A DNA stretch of 64,000 nt from Kalaharituber pfeilii. Taxonomy: Eukaryota > Ascomycota > Pezizomycetes > Pezizales > Pezizaceae. The notes beneath the pieces are model-generated. The model did not search any database. It saw only the letters and a program-made list of their open reading frames with translations, and was not told the DNA's origin. The stretch lies in assembly GCA_015179045.1 (NCBI GenBank), contig WHUZ01000058.1, positions 62,001 through 126,000 of the forward strand, given 5' to 3'. Within the stretch, counting starts at the first letter, position 1, and each line of letters starts with the position of its first letter. Of the stretch, positions 1 through 9,803 are shown in pieces. The translations under genes were made by a program, and so were the position numbers.

Positions 1-230
1 TATTTCAGCTGGATCTACCCCTATGAAAATAAGAACTATAACGTGGCCGCGAACGTTGGCTCGTTGGTCTGTCGAAAGTGCAACGCACCAGGTTTCTTTG
101 GCAAAATTGAGATTCAAGATTGAGTTGTTCCGCGCTTTCTTCTCTATCCATATACCCCCTACACCAAGGACGGGATACACCTGAAGTTGTATTTTGGCTT
201 TATTGTAGCTAGGATTGCGTTGCGGATTTC

Positions 231-300
231 TTTTTTTTTTTTTTTCCTTTTGGTTCACATAACCCTGCATACAAGCTACGAGCCTATTGCAGGGAATGTG
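231..300 (-). repeat. Decayed tail-B-like LINE 3' end
   Basis: A T-run at about 231-246 is followed by CACATAACCCTGCATACAAGC. Read on the minus strand this resembles tail B of LINE-B (CCCTGC, then GCAGGGTTATGTGA, then poly(A)). Flanks give only a weak possible duplication (TGCGGATTTC against TGTGGATGTC). Bases 1-230 and 301-456 hold nothing recognisable. Confidence 0.35.
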
Positions 301-469
301 GATGTCGTTTGATGGAATAATAGTAGTTCAGTTTTATTGCAGTTTTATTGAAGACGTGCTACATTCGCGGCTATCACACGTACGTAAGAAGTTGTGACCC
401 AATGGAGCAAAGTGTTTTGTTCGATTGCCCGTGACGGCTTACTCCACCGGCCTGCTGAGCAAGTTTCTT

Positions 470-600
470 CCCCCCGCAATACCATACAAACCGCGGGCAT
501 CATGTATCTAAGTTTTATTTCCTTTCTTTTAAATAAAATCCTCGCCATAGCCCATAGGGCGGCACGCGAGTAATCAAATAAAAAAAAAAAAAAAAAAAAA
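470..600 (+). mobile_element. Short tail-A insertion (131 bp)
   Basis: Poly(A)-ended piece of a LINE-A or hA 3' end, with a short AT-rich 3' UTR and then the tail-A hairpin (CTCGC/GCGAG stem). It is bounded by a perfect 13-bp target duplication GAGCAAGTTTCTT at 457-469 and 601-613. The CCGCGGGC...ATGTATCTAAGTTT segment matches the 3' UTR of hA elements such as the 32312 copy, so hA is the likelier source. There is no coding sequence. Confidence 0.85.
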
Positions 601-854
601 GAGCAAGTTTCTTATTCTACTCGCCGTTGTGGTTACATGAATACTCTACTTCAAGCGTTTGATGCGGTGCCACGCTACACAGCAATTTTTTTTTTTTTTT
701 TTTTTTTATATCAATACTCGCGTGCCGCCCTATGGGCTATGGCGAGGGTCTTTATTTAAGTAAAGGAAAACTAAAATGTAGCTACATGAAACCCACGACT
801 CTCACTGGTATTATGGGTGGATGATCCAAGCCGATGCAGGGGGACGTCCTTTGC

Positions 855-1886
855 CTATTTCCATCCCCTGTCTGACTCATACCGGCAGACTCTCAACCAT
901 CTTCCTCCTAGTCTCACCCGGTCTACTTCCGTTGTGTCCTCCAGGTATACAACTACTGAACTTGTCTTTTTCCCTTCCTCCCTCAATGTCGTCTTGTTCC
1001 TCAGCCATCTGATCCCCGTAATCTTTCCTATATCTTTATTGTCTGCTTCCATCCATCTTCGGACATTCCCGAGGTCCTTCCTCAGGGCTATCCCATGTAC
1101 TACGATGCCTTCTTTGGGAGTGGTGGTACCGGGGTTGGATGGGTGTGTCGGGGGTCTGGCTTTTGTGGTTTGAGGGGTTTTGGGTTTCGGCGGGGTGGGC
1201 GTGGGGCGGGGGTGGGTCTGGGGGCCGATGGGGTCGCTGCTGTGGTGCTGGCAGGGGTGCTGTCGGTGGCTGGGTTCCCAACCGGTGGTGCAGTGGCTAT
1301 TTTCCTAGCTTCCGCGTCGTCAAGTCTGCGTTTAAGGGCGTACGGCGTTTGCGCTGAGGCCGCTTTGCCTTTCCGCTTTCTTGTCTCAGTCTTGACCGCA
1401 GGGGCAGGGGCGGAGTGGGTTGTTTTTTTTTTTTTTTTTTTTATTTCACGTGACCCCACTTGTAGCTGTTCGCCATGGCAGGGCGGAGTGGGTTGTGGGC
1501 TCGGGGGAGGGCTCCTCCGAATGCACGATGTCAATTGTGCTGAAGCCGAGGACTTCAGAGGTGCTCTCCATCGGTTGTATGTCTATGCACGTGTTGGGGC
1601 TAAGCCCTAGTGGCTGCAATGGCAGTGGTGGTGGTGGGGGTGTGGCGGGCGGGTGTGGATCTGTCTGTATACTCAACCTGCCCCATTCATTGTCTTCGAA
1701 GCGTATGCTTAGGATCGAACCCTCCGTTGGGTGCTGGCCATGGTTCGAGTAGTACCTCCAAGGCGATGCGGCGATTTTGCCCAGATCGAATTTATGGTCT
1801 TGTAACTCCTCGTCTAAGACTTCCCAGTCCGGGAGCGGGGGGAAAGGCGGCGGGGGCCCTCTCCGTGTCTTTTTGCTTCTGGGCAT
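855..1886 (-). pseudogene. hA ORF1-like protein, frame-shifted
   Basis: Begins MPRSKKTRRG and continues with a W/LDLG-type segment shared with the 29955 copy, then a proline-rich linker. It is interrupted at 1424-1481 by a tail-B insertion. It resumes with a basic motif (RKRKGK) and PYALKRRLDDAEARKI. A one-base shift near 1100 separates this from the RRM-like C-terminal domain (VVHGIALRKDLGNVRRW, GIRWLR, KKTSSVVVYLE, VRLGGRWL). The protein stops shortly after, without the CCHC knuckles usual in Tad/I-type ORF1 proteins. By analogy with LINE ORF1 it is probably an RNA-binding protein of a retroelement RNP; this is not shown by sequence alone. It is non-functional as written. Confidence 0.7.
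1424..1481 (-). mobile_element. Tail-B-only micro-insertion
   Basis: 58 bp made of poly(A) plus about 42 nt of tail B, starting on the minus strand at CCCTGCCATGGCG. The target duplication is GGGCGGAGTGGGTTGT (16 bp, 1408-1423 and 1481-1496). It splits the hA copy 1 ORF. Confidence 0.9.
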
Positions 1887-2156
1887 TTTCTTATTAGGTC
1901 GTGGCGCCGGTTAAGGTCTTTTCTATTGGCTCTTGGCGCGGAGTTGATGGTGGATGTGTTGGAAACAGCGGTAGTGAGCTGAACGATTCCTCGAAATTTA
2001 CCCCTCGGGGGAAATTTGTGGTGTCGGGCATTTGGGAATAAAAATTAGATCAAAAGACTCAGCTCGCTGAGAGCTTTCGATCTATGTGGTTTTCGCTGGG
2101 GAGGACGTTGTGGTTGTGGGGTCGCTTCCAAATGCTCGTCCTGGGCTACACAGCAA

Positions 2157-2558
2157 AGCATAACGGGTCGAAATCGCATCTATACTTCTTGACCAAAGCA
2201 ATAGTGTCATACAGAGCATGCGATGAAAGTAGAGATCCTCAGGCGCGTGCTGGATGAGATAATTTGTACTAGCAAACGCCGTAGTAGCCAGGGGCGGGCA
2301 CAGTAGCAAGCGCAATGTATTTGTACCAACTTCTTGATGTACGCAACTGCCAAATTGACTAATGGACCATACCTGTCTCATTCTTTCCTGATGGAGCTGA
2401 GCGTTGCCCAATAGTTTCAACGACTGGCCAACTCGAACATCTGATCTGTATTGCCCTGTCAGAAATATTGTTGCATCGCAATGGTCTTTATTCCATTCTA
2501 CGCGGGATGTGGGCAAAAAACGAAAACGTGAAATTACGGCAAAGTAGAAAAAGAACAT
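2157..2558 (-). CDS. Unrecognised open frame
   Basis: An open minus-strand frame of about 130 codons runs from the flank up to the hA insertion, starting MFFFYFAVISRFRFLPTS. I recognise no domain. The frame is broken by the hA element, and its composition is not clearly coding. It may be a fragment of an older gene or a chance frame. Confidence 0.2.
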
Positions 2559-2597
2559 GATAACATGACGAGCAATGTTCTGCTAAAAATGCCTCTG

Positions 2598-2641
2598 AGA
2601 TGATTGCCCTCCTCCCCTACCAGGACGAGATAGTCACGGAG
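2598..2641 (+). pseudogene. Tiny LINE-A ORF2 fragment
   Basis: Reads ALLPYQDEIVTE, matching the post-RNase H segment of LINE-A (for example CLPYQDETITEDG in the 37703 copy). Only about 44 bp are recognisable and no tail or duplication is seen. Bases 2642-2708 hold nothing else. Confidence 0.35.
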
Positions 2642-2716
2642 GTAAGCCACGCACTCCAGGACTTCCACACCTGCCTGATTTGTTACACCTACCTGTCTAG
2701 TTATAGTTCTGCAGTC

Positions 2717-2987
2717 TAGTGAGCGGCACGAGCCGAGCCAAGATCATGCTTGTGTTTTTCTTGACAGCTCGCTAAAATGCTTAGCCAGTGCAAGGTTTCA
2801 TAAACTGTAAATACCTACTATAGTAATAATTAGAGACTTGGAGCTCATTCTGACCTACCAACAACTTCGAAATGCACAATTTAGCTGATAGTAGTGAGAA
2901 AGATGAAAATTTAGCTTAGTTTAGTTTAGTTTGTCAAGATTATATATATAATCAATCTAGGCTCGAGCTAGCTCATGCCGCTCACTA
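2717..2987. mobile_element. hAT-like MITE, family 2, copy 1
   Basis: A 271-bp element with inverted ends TAGTGAGCGGCACGAGC at the left and the complement of TAGTGAGCGGCATGAGC at the right. It is flanked by a perfect 8-bp duplication CTGCAGTC at 2709-2716 and 2988-2995. An 8-bp duplication and TA(G)NG ends fit the hAT superfamily. There is no ORF, and the interior is AT-rich. Related copies lie at 15702 and 63451, the latter in opposite orientation. Confidence 0.85.
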
Positions 2988-2995
2988 CTGCAGTC

Positions 2996-3860
2996 ACGTC
3001 ATGCAATACTTATCATGTATATAATCCTGTTTGTTCTGTATCTTTAATCAATCAGACTTATTGGACCCAAATGATACAGACCTTCTTCATTCCTTCTAGG
3101 AAGCTCTTGTTCGACGTGACGAAACCCTCCTTATCCTACGTGCGAAGGCGGAATTCCAGGGTTGACTTTAGAACAGTAAGTTGGGTGAAAAACGAAGAAT
3201 TAAAGCCTGTTACTCTATGAAGCGTGTAGAATAACAACTATTACATAACTAACAGGTCAATTCTATGCTAGCAACTATCCCTGTCACGTTGTACGCAACT
3301 TTTGGCGCTTCTGAAGACTTACCCTTGCCCTCGAGTATACTTTTGTCTAGGTACTGTTCTCGGGGGTAGAGGAAAATACCCAGAAGCACTATGCATGCAT
3401 CAACGTACGCCACTGGAGAGTGGGTCGAAGTGAAGAAGGTATGACTTTTTGCCGAAAAGTCTTTAGAACTTCTGTATGGGATTTACACACAAAAATATGA
3501 CACAAGTATTTTTCAGCTGCATACAAGTTCATCAGGTGTTGCATACTTCCATTTGACTACCATAACAGCGAATTTGATCCAGCACACTTCTAACTAATGA
3601 CAGGAGCTATTCATTTATCATTTTACCCCACACTTTTGAAGCTCTTCCACCTCATTTGTGCATTCATCACGTAAAGTAATAATTCAGATGTGCTCAACTC
3701 AAGTAGATTCTCAATTGTGAATTCTATGACCAAAACATTTGCATGCCGACCTCGGATTTTCATTTCGCTATTATACAAGGCTTTAGCGGGTGATTCGAGG
3801 CTGTGACTGGGAAATGGAGTTGTGCAAGTTGGTTGAAAACAAACATTAAAGCATGTAGCG
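2996..3860. other. Stretch without recognisable gene
   Basis: Open frames here (for example a plus-strand frame at 2975-3220) show no recognisable domain and no repeat ends. Nothing can be supported beyond non-coding or decayed sequence. Confidence 0.4.
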
Positions 3861-3914
3861 ATGCGAAGCGTGTAGGAAATGCGAAGCGTGTAGGAAATGC
3901 GAAGCGTGTAGGAA
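3861..3914. repeat. 18-bp tandem repeat, three copies
   Basis: ATGCGAAGCGTGTAGGAA occurs three times head to tail at 3861-3878, 3879-3896 and 3897-3914 with no mismatch. It abuts the 5' limit of the LINE-A fragment that follows and keeps a multiple of three. Confidence 0.95.
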
Positions 3915-5035
3915 AGGGCTACAACAATCAACCGGAGCACAATCACATGGACAGGAAAGGTAGACGGCCAGATAAGAGAGGCACTACTGGACCTAGTGTT
4001 TGCCAAAACGGCGGACTGGCTCGGGACGACCACAACCTGGGGGCTAGCAAACCTAGAGTCCGTGGAGACATTTGTCGAATGGGAGGCTGAGAGAGTGGAG
4101 GCGAGGACACTGAGGTTCAGAGGCGAACCGTTGAAGGACGCGCAACCGGACACAAAGTACATGCGAGGATCGCTGGAACACCGCACACCCCTCCCCCTCC
4201 ACATCAACCCCATATACCCCCTGGACCTGGCCACAGAGGACTGGGAAGCCATCATTGCAAAAGAGGAGGACGAGGGATGGACAGGGATATACACCGACGG
4301 AAGCAGGATAGAAAGCAGAACGGGTGCCGGGGTCCATCAGGGAGGAGGGAGGAGCACCTCAATATATCTAGGAACACGGTGCACAGTGAACGACGCGGAG
4401 ATGATTGCCGTGGGGGAAGCCATGAGGAAGGACGGGGAGATAATGATAATCACTGACTCCAGGGTCATGGTGAATAGGTTGCAAGGGATAGCCAAGGGGA
4501 ACCCAACACCAGAGGGACCCGGGAGGACAGTGAGAGAACGCTGGGAGGAAAGGGTATCTCGGGGAGACAGAGACATAGCGATCCTGTGGGTGAAGTCGCA
4601 TAAAGGCATAAAAGGCAACACGAAAGCAGACATGGCGGCAAAGGTCGGCACAGCACTACAATACCAGTACGAGGTGGTCACCGAGGCGGGCATGCGGCAG
4701 CACGGCAGGACACGAAGAGCGGAAGAAAGGAAGAGACTCCAGCTGGCATACCGCCCGTTGGAACACCTGGGAAGCAGGAGGAGAGTAGCCACCCTCGCAG
4801 GCCTAATGGGGAACAAGGGACTGAGAGAGTAGAGACATAAGATAGGCAAAGACGACTCACCGGAGTGCAGATGGTGCGGGAAGGCGCAGGAGATTTTCGC
4901 GCACATCATGAACGAGTGCGAGGTGTGGAAGAAAAGACTTCGGGGGGTAGGAGGAGTTGAGACACCCGGCGAAGGCGGAGAAGGAGGGGGTCAAGTTGGT
5001 GGAGATCCTAGATTGGGCGGCGGGGTGAAACGTAC
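3915..5035 (+). pseudogene. LINE-A ORF2 remnant with large internal deletion
   Basis: Starts in the AP-endonuclease domain (ITWT, GQIREALLDLVFAKTADW) and jumps in frame near 4040 to the end of the RT region (GLANLESVETFVEWEAERVEARTLRF). In the full-length copy these parts are about 1.8 kb apart. RNase H follows: YTDGSR near residue 100 of the 3996-4832 frame, then TDSRVM and SHKGIKGNTKADMAAK. A stop after GNKGLRE precedes the C-terminal CRWCG...H...C motif. There is no tail A or poly(A) at the end, so the 3' end is lost. The copy is inactive. Confidence 0.75.
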
Positions 5036-6050
5036 GCATGTAGTATGTTGATCGCCAGTATAGGACCGGAGCGGGAGGGTCTTGGGCGAGGGGTCCGGGT
5101 TGGATCATTACACAGGGACTAGAATATATCCTAGCAACTATAGAATCCCCCTTGGCAATATGTAACATACAGCTATTGAAGAATACCTCTCACCAGAACG
5201 TCCAATATCCTCCTATGGTGTTTATACTCCTAGGACACCAAGAGCACTCAAAGGACATACCATTCACTTCATCAACGACTTCCAAATGCCTCTCAGTCAG
5301 AAATCAAAAAGTTATTTCTTAAACTCTCATCAGTAGCATTAGAAGCAATGACTGAGGTTGATATTGAGAGAAATATCAATATGAAACTCAAAAGGCATGG
5401 TAAAAAACTCAAGACAAAGGACCAAAGACATCTTCTAGTCATTGGGTCCATCACTGGAAAGATATTATTAGGCTCAAGAAGCAGCTAGAGATGGAAGAGT
5501 AAAAGAAGCAAAAACCGAAAAGAAAAAGAACATCCAAGCCGAAGTCACAGCAACCACAGGCCAAAAACAAGCGTCAACCATCCCAACATACTCACAAACA
5601 AGCTAGAATTGCTTCAGAGTCACCAGAAGCCTGGTATGATACAGATGAATCTGACACATCTGATGCTGCTCTTTGGATACTATAGTTGTTCAGACACCAC
5701 TTTCGCCCACAAGACACCAGCTCTTTCCTACTTCGCACCTACCATCTAGACCCACAAGAGCATCTACCACAATGGCTGTGAGGCTTAGGAAAGATTCTGC
5801 AAAAGTTAAACCTTCAAGGGTCTGTCCTTCCCAAATAGGTATGTTACCAAAATCACCCCACCTGAAAAATTTCGGTGTGCTCAAACAAGGTCTGAAATAG
5901 GTTTCTACATGTATCTAGATGTATTGTATTTAATTTGAAGTCAATTGAACAAGTCGTTGAATTTTGAGAAGTCATTTATTAGTTACCCGAAAGTGCGCAA
6001 TATCCCGGTAGAACACAAGTGTGTTGCTTACTACCAAAATCGATCGACTA
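5036..6050. other. Decayed stretch with a Lys/Gln-rich remnant
   Basis: No gene is recognised. At 5490-5683 the plus strand reads KKQKPKRKRTSKPKSQQPQA, then an acidic YDTDESDTSD segment and a stop. This composition occurs in C-terminal tails of fungal transposases, but no catalytic motif is visible, so no function is assigned. Confidence 0.3.
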
Positions 6051-6063
6051 GTTGCGGGGAAGA

Positions 6064-6220
6064 CAGGGGGCAGGGGGTGACGGTGGGATGAGGTCATGTA
6101 TGTAGAAATTTTCTTTCAGCCTGTCTCCGGGCTGTGAGGGGTTGCCCAGGGACCCTGCCATGGCTTTGTGCTACAAGCGGGGTTCTGTGAAGTAAAAAAG
6201 AAAAAAAAAAAAAAAAAAAG
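6064..6220 (+). mobile_element. LINE-B 3' end insertion (157 bp)
   Basis: A truncated LINE-B or hB copy: the 3' UTR segment GCCTGTCTCCGGGC, also found at 47490 and near 49500, then tail B and poly(A). A perfect 13-bp duplication GTTGCGGGGAAGA lies at 6051-6063 and 6221-6233. Confidence 0.88.
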
Positions 6221-6775
6221 GTTGCGGGGAAGATCAAGTGTGTGGAGGGGTCGGTTGGCAACAACCATAGCACTGCAGGGGAGCAGAGTGCAGCGGCGCA
6301 GCAGATCGACCACACCCTGTTCTAGGGAAATTCGAATCGACTTCAAATATTTATTTTCGCATGCGAGCTAGAATTCGCACAAATTCACCTATGAGCGAGG
6401 TATGTCTCGCAGTGTGCACGGATACAGCCCTCACTATAAGGGTACAAAATGTTCTATAATAGTTGCGGGGCAACGGGGACGGGCGTTGCATGCATCGTTG
6501 TCTCGAATCGCGTGCATAGGTACTAGCCTAAACGTAATAGAGTCATGATCAGCAGCTATCCCTAGTCCAATCAGGCTTACTAAAATAGCTGAAGGCCTAG
6601 CATGAGACTATTTAAACGTGAATCGCTGCGAGATTCAAACTTGGTGTCTAAACTTCGGCAACCTATTTACGTTATTTGGCCAGGCCAACTAACTATCAAA
6701 GCACCTGCATATTGCATAACCGATAGTTTATGTTCCCTCCATCAAGACTCGAAAACTGAACTATGGCGTAAGGGG

Positions 6776-7675
6776 AGATTTCCTTATACGTTCCGCATCC
6801 ACATGCTGACGCAAGTGTCCAAAACAGTGCAAGGGACGTCGAGTTTCTCAAGAGCGAATTGTTTAAGATTGTTCTCAAGAACCCTTCAAGTTCGATAGCT
6901 CCAAACGCTTCCACAAATAATGAAAATGCCCCGGGGCCTACCTCACCTGTCGCGTTCTTCGTGCATAGAGACTTGCGGCATCATTATCTCCCGAGTTGCA
7001 TAAACATACAAACAATGAAATGAGGGAGGGTAAAGAAGGAGCAATGGAATTAAGTGAGGTTGATGAGGCAACAATGAAGGCATTTTTGGAATGGGCTTAT
7101 TGCAATGACTATACAACGTCAGTAACACCATTAGTTCGCATCAAAGCTTGCTTCAGTTCTCTTCTAATGCGATGATTACAGAAACCTCCAGAAAGGTCCT
7201 ACGGCATTGTTGTATCACACAAAGATTTATGTGCTTGCCGACCGCTTCAATGTTGTTACCCTAAAGAGCCTTGCATACTCTAAGATTACTGGAATGCTAG
7301 CAGAGATCGGGATGATTGCAGAGAAAGATGATGTGGAAGCCATGACGGCAGTGGTCACCTATGCATTTGCAAATCTTCTGTTTTCATCCAGCAACCCAAG
7401 GACGATCTCCACTCCCAAAGAGAGACTTCTCCAGTATCTATCTTGCACATTACACTTAATGGGCACTCAATGTGTTTACAACCAGTGAAGCCTTCTGTGA
7501 ATTTCTGATACAATGTCCTGACTTCGCACAGGCATTGATTTTTAACTCCAATCCTGCCCGGGTGGCACCATGGATAGATGCGGCAGCCCTGGGTAGCGAT
7601 GGTGAGGCCCTGAAAACTGGTGAAGTGAGCTTGACAAGCGAAGAAGACAAATCACACATCCTCAGCAGAAGATAA
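6776..7675 (+). pseudogene. BTB/POZ-domain protein, frame-shifted
   Basis: A fungal BTB-type protein can be traced: DVEFLKSELFKIVL, then VAFFVHRDLRHHY, LSEVDEATMKAFLEWAY, LYHTKIYVLADRFNV, and finally CPDFAQALIFNSNPARVAPW before the stop at 7673-7675. This order (buried start, VHK-type motif, FLEWAY helix, KIYVLADRY helix, C-terminal FALALVF) is typical of Pezizomycotina BTB proteins, which act as protein-interaction modules. A 63-bp intron is likely at about 7119-7181 (GTCAGT...TTACAG), because removing it joins DYTT to NLQKGPTALLYHTK in frame. Two frame breaks (near 6994 and 7478) and the lack of a clear ATG suggest a pseudogene, unless they are assembly errors. It is one of the few host-gene candidates here. 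Confidence 0.6.
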
Positions 7676-8084
7676 GGCACCATTCATACGCGGACTTCCG
7701 AGGGGAAAGGAGAGAAGAAGAACCGGGTGGGGTTGGAGAGAGTGGGAACGGATGGCAGACAGAAGGATGGACTTTAGGATGTGGCAGGCAGGATGCAGAG
7801 CTAGTGAATTATATGATGCCGGAGGTGCTGGAGAAAATATCCGGAGGGGAGGGGAGGGGGATATCAAGAGTGGAAGAGCGGTGGTACGGGAAGAAAGGCA
7901 GATTGGGGCAAGAAAAGTTTGGCTACCGTCGGGTGAATGTGCCACGAAGGGGTGGGTAAAGGGAGTCGACATGGGAGTAGAAGCGATGACAACAGTGTGC
8001 AGGAGGATACCCACAGAGCGAGCAGAGAACTCGTGGGACGAGGAGCGACCGCAACAGCTCAAGAGTGAGGGGAATACTTTTTGG

Positions 8085-8270
8085 ACTACGGAGGATACAA
8101 ACACGAGACCACCCCTGGCATTAGTGTTTACGCAGACGACATGATGGTCATTCCACTAATAACCAGTTTCACAAAACTAGAACCAACTTCCCAACGCTTC
8201 CCCGGGGCGAGAAGTACATCAAAGCGGAGATCACGATGAGTAAGAATATCAAATACCTTGTCAAAGCTCA
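8085..8270 (+). pseudogene. Reverse-transcriptase-like fragment
   Basis: One frame reads YGGYKHETTPGISVYADDMM, where YADD matches the RT catalytic box. About 90 bp on, another frame reads KAEITMSKNIKYLVKA, similar to the region after YADD in non-LTR RTs. It resembles neither LINE-A nor LINE-B closely, so a third LINE type is possible. Bases 7676-8084 are purine-rich with no recognised domain. Confidence 0.35.
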
Positions 8271-8462
8271 ACTACTTCAGATCTTTTCACAAAGTTTTTA
8301 GGACATCGCAATAACTTTCTTATTCAAATTCTCTTGCCCGGGAAGTCGGACTAATTGGTGCTAGCACCTAAGTCTGGTGCACATGGAAGTGACATGGAAA
8401 TGACAGTGCAATTTGGTAATAATCGAAGATTCGGCAATTGAATACAAGAGACGGCGGGCAGA

Positions 8463-8610
8463 TTTTTTTTTTTTTTTTTTTTATTTCATTACTCGCGTGC
8501 CGCCCTATGGAACTATGGCGAGGTATATATAAACTAGAACTAACACAAAAGACTGACTAAAAACTAAATACAAGTATTGCCCACTTGTCCTCCGTGATGC
8601 GGGTAGAACA
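8463..8610 (-). mobile_element. Short tail-A insertion (148 bp)
   Basis: A T-run followed by tail A in minus orientation and about 90 bp of AT-rich 3' UTR. A 14-bp duplication AGACGGCGGGCAGA lies at 8449-8462 and 8611-8624. It interrupts an older LINE-A remnant. Confidence 0.88.
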
Positions 8611-8735
8611 AGACGGCGGGCAGAGCAGAGAAACTGGTTGAAGTTGAGCTACCAACCTCTTCGAGGGTTGGGCAGCCTAGTACGCACCCTGAGAGGCCTT
8701 CTGGGAGGGAAGGGCCGGAGGGCCTGGAAGAGCTT
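8611..8735 (+). pseudogene. LINE-A C-terminal remnant
   Basis: Reads LKLSYQPLRGLG, then LRGLLGGKGRRAWKS, matching the LINE-A segment between RNase H and the CRWCG motif (LGLSYRPL...ILGGKLLRKW). The sequence ends abruptly in an AT-rich island. Confidence 0.55.
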
Positions 8736-8740
8736 TCAAA

Positions 8741-9165
8741 TCTCATTTACTTTTATATATATAATAATACTTTATGATAAACTAAGAAAAATAATTTATT
8801 ATAGAAAGAAATCTAATATTACTATTATTTAATATAACTAATCTATAGCTTCAAGCATAGTTTAATAATCGTTTAAAATATTTTTATATATTGAGAAAAT
8901 TCTAACTTTGGTTTTATCAACGGTTTTATCAAACTCAAAGATATTTTACAATAAATATAGAAAAAATTATTAGTAAATATTATTCATAACTAATTTTTAT
9001 AAAAATAAGGATTTAATGTTAGTTCATAGAACTACTTCGAAATAACATAACGTAGTAGATAAAATTTTATAGAAATTACGTCATAAACTATTCCGGATTT
9101 AGTTCTTGAACGTTTTAATTAATACTATCATAGACATTTTCTTTATAGCCCAAATCCTACAATAA
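8741..9165. other. AT-rich island
   Basis: About 425 bp strikingly richer in A+T than its surroundings, with no ORF, no inverted ends and no tail. This could be a repeat-induced-point-mutation relic, an organelle-derived piece or an old non-coding repeat; the sequence alone does not decide. Confidence 0.6.
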
Positions 9166-9803
9166 TAATGGTCTAGAGTTACTGTAATCAAGAAGCAAGC
9201 AAGAACTCATGACCCACTCGTCCACATGCATTATCCACGGTGCACCCCTATGTCCCCTTTCTCGTGTGTTGCCTTCTGTCTTCATATACGACACAAGCAT
9301 GCTGTCTTCTTGCCTCGTCCAGTAATTTAAAATTTTTTTTCTCAACCTTCGAATTCCAGCACTCTTTCCAATCTCTCTGCATGTCTTCTGAAAATTCCCG
9401 TAACCATTTCCGGAAACTGTGCGATGCTTTATAAATGCCCAACCCAACCGTAAGGCACAGCTAGGAATACGTGTCCTGTTCTCTGTAATCCCCGAACTGT
9501 GACTCTCTCCCACTCCTATCATAATCTCGGAGGGTGCCGAGCATAATTGCGATGTTGCAGAGCGTTCAGAAGGGACCTGGTTCTTTCCTCAGATGCATCG
9601 GTGACAATATTGCGGGCTCGGGATATTCGCGGTTCTTCTTCGCAGCTATCCTTGAGGTATTCCAGTGCGTTGTCAGTATTTCTTTGCCATGGGGCAGCTG
9701 TTTGAGGGTTCCTTGACCTCATTTCTAGCAGCCACATCGAGTAGCTTTTGTCGGCGGAGTGGCCGCGTGGCCTCGATGGCTCAGGAAGGGTAGTCTTCTT
9801 CAC
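9157..9803 (-). CDS. Unrecognised minus-strand open frames
   Basis: Two consecutive minus-strand frames (9519-9803, then 9157-9522 or 9248-9442) encode charged peptides, such as EYLKDSCEEEPRISRAR and FRKWLREFSEDMQRDWKE. They could be exons or pieces of one decayed gene, but no domain is recognised and no convincing splice sites were found. Confidence 0.22.

Larger units (their letters stand above)
686..2144 (-). mobile_element. ORF1-only retroelement hA, copy 1
   Basis: A 1.46-kb element in minus orientation. The poly(A) (T-run from 686) follows tail A, and the element is flanked by a perfect 12-bp target duplication GCTACACAGCAA at 674-685 and 2145-2156. Inside is a single ORF1-like coding region (about 855-1886) and a short 5' leader with homology to the leader at 29050. 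No endonuclease, reverse transcriptase or RNase H is present between the TSDs, so the whole transposed unit lacks ORF2. A tail-B micro-insertion sits inside it at 1424-1481. It probably relied on the LINE-A machinery, because its 3' tail is the LINE-A tail (inference). Confidence 0.85.

Noticed and set aside
817..1610. Plus-strand ORFs of 118 and 171 codons
   Set aside because: Antisense of the hA protein; the minus-strand frame carries the domain motifs.
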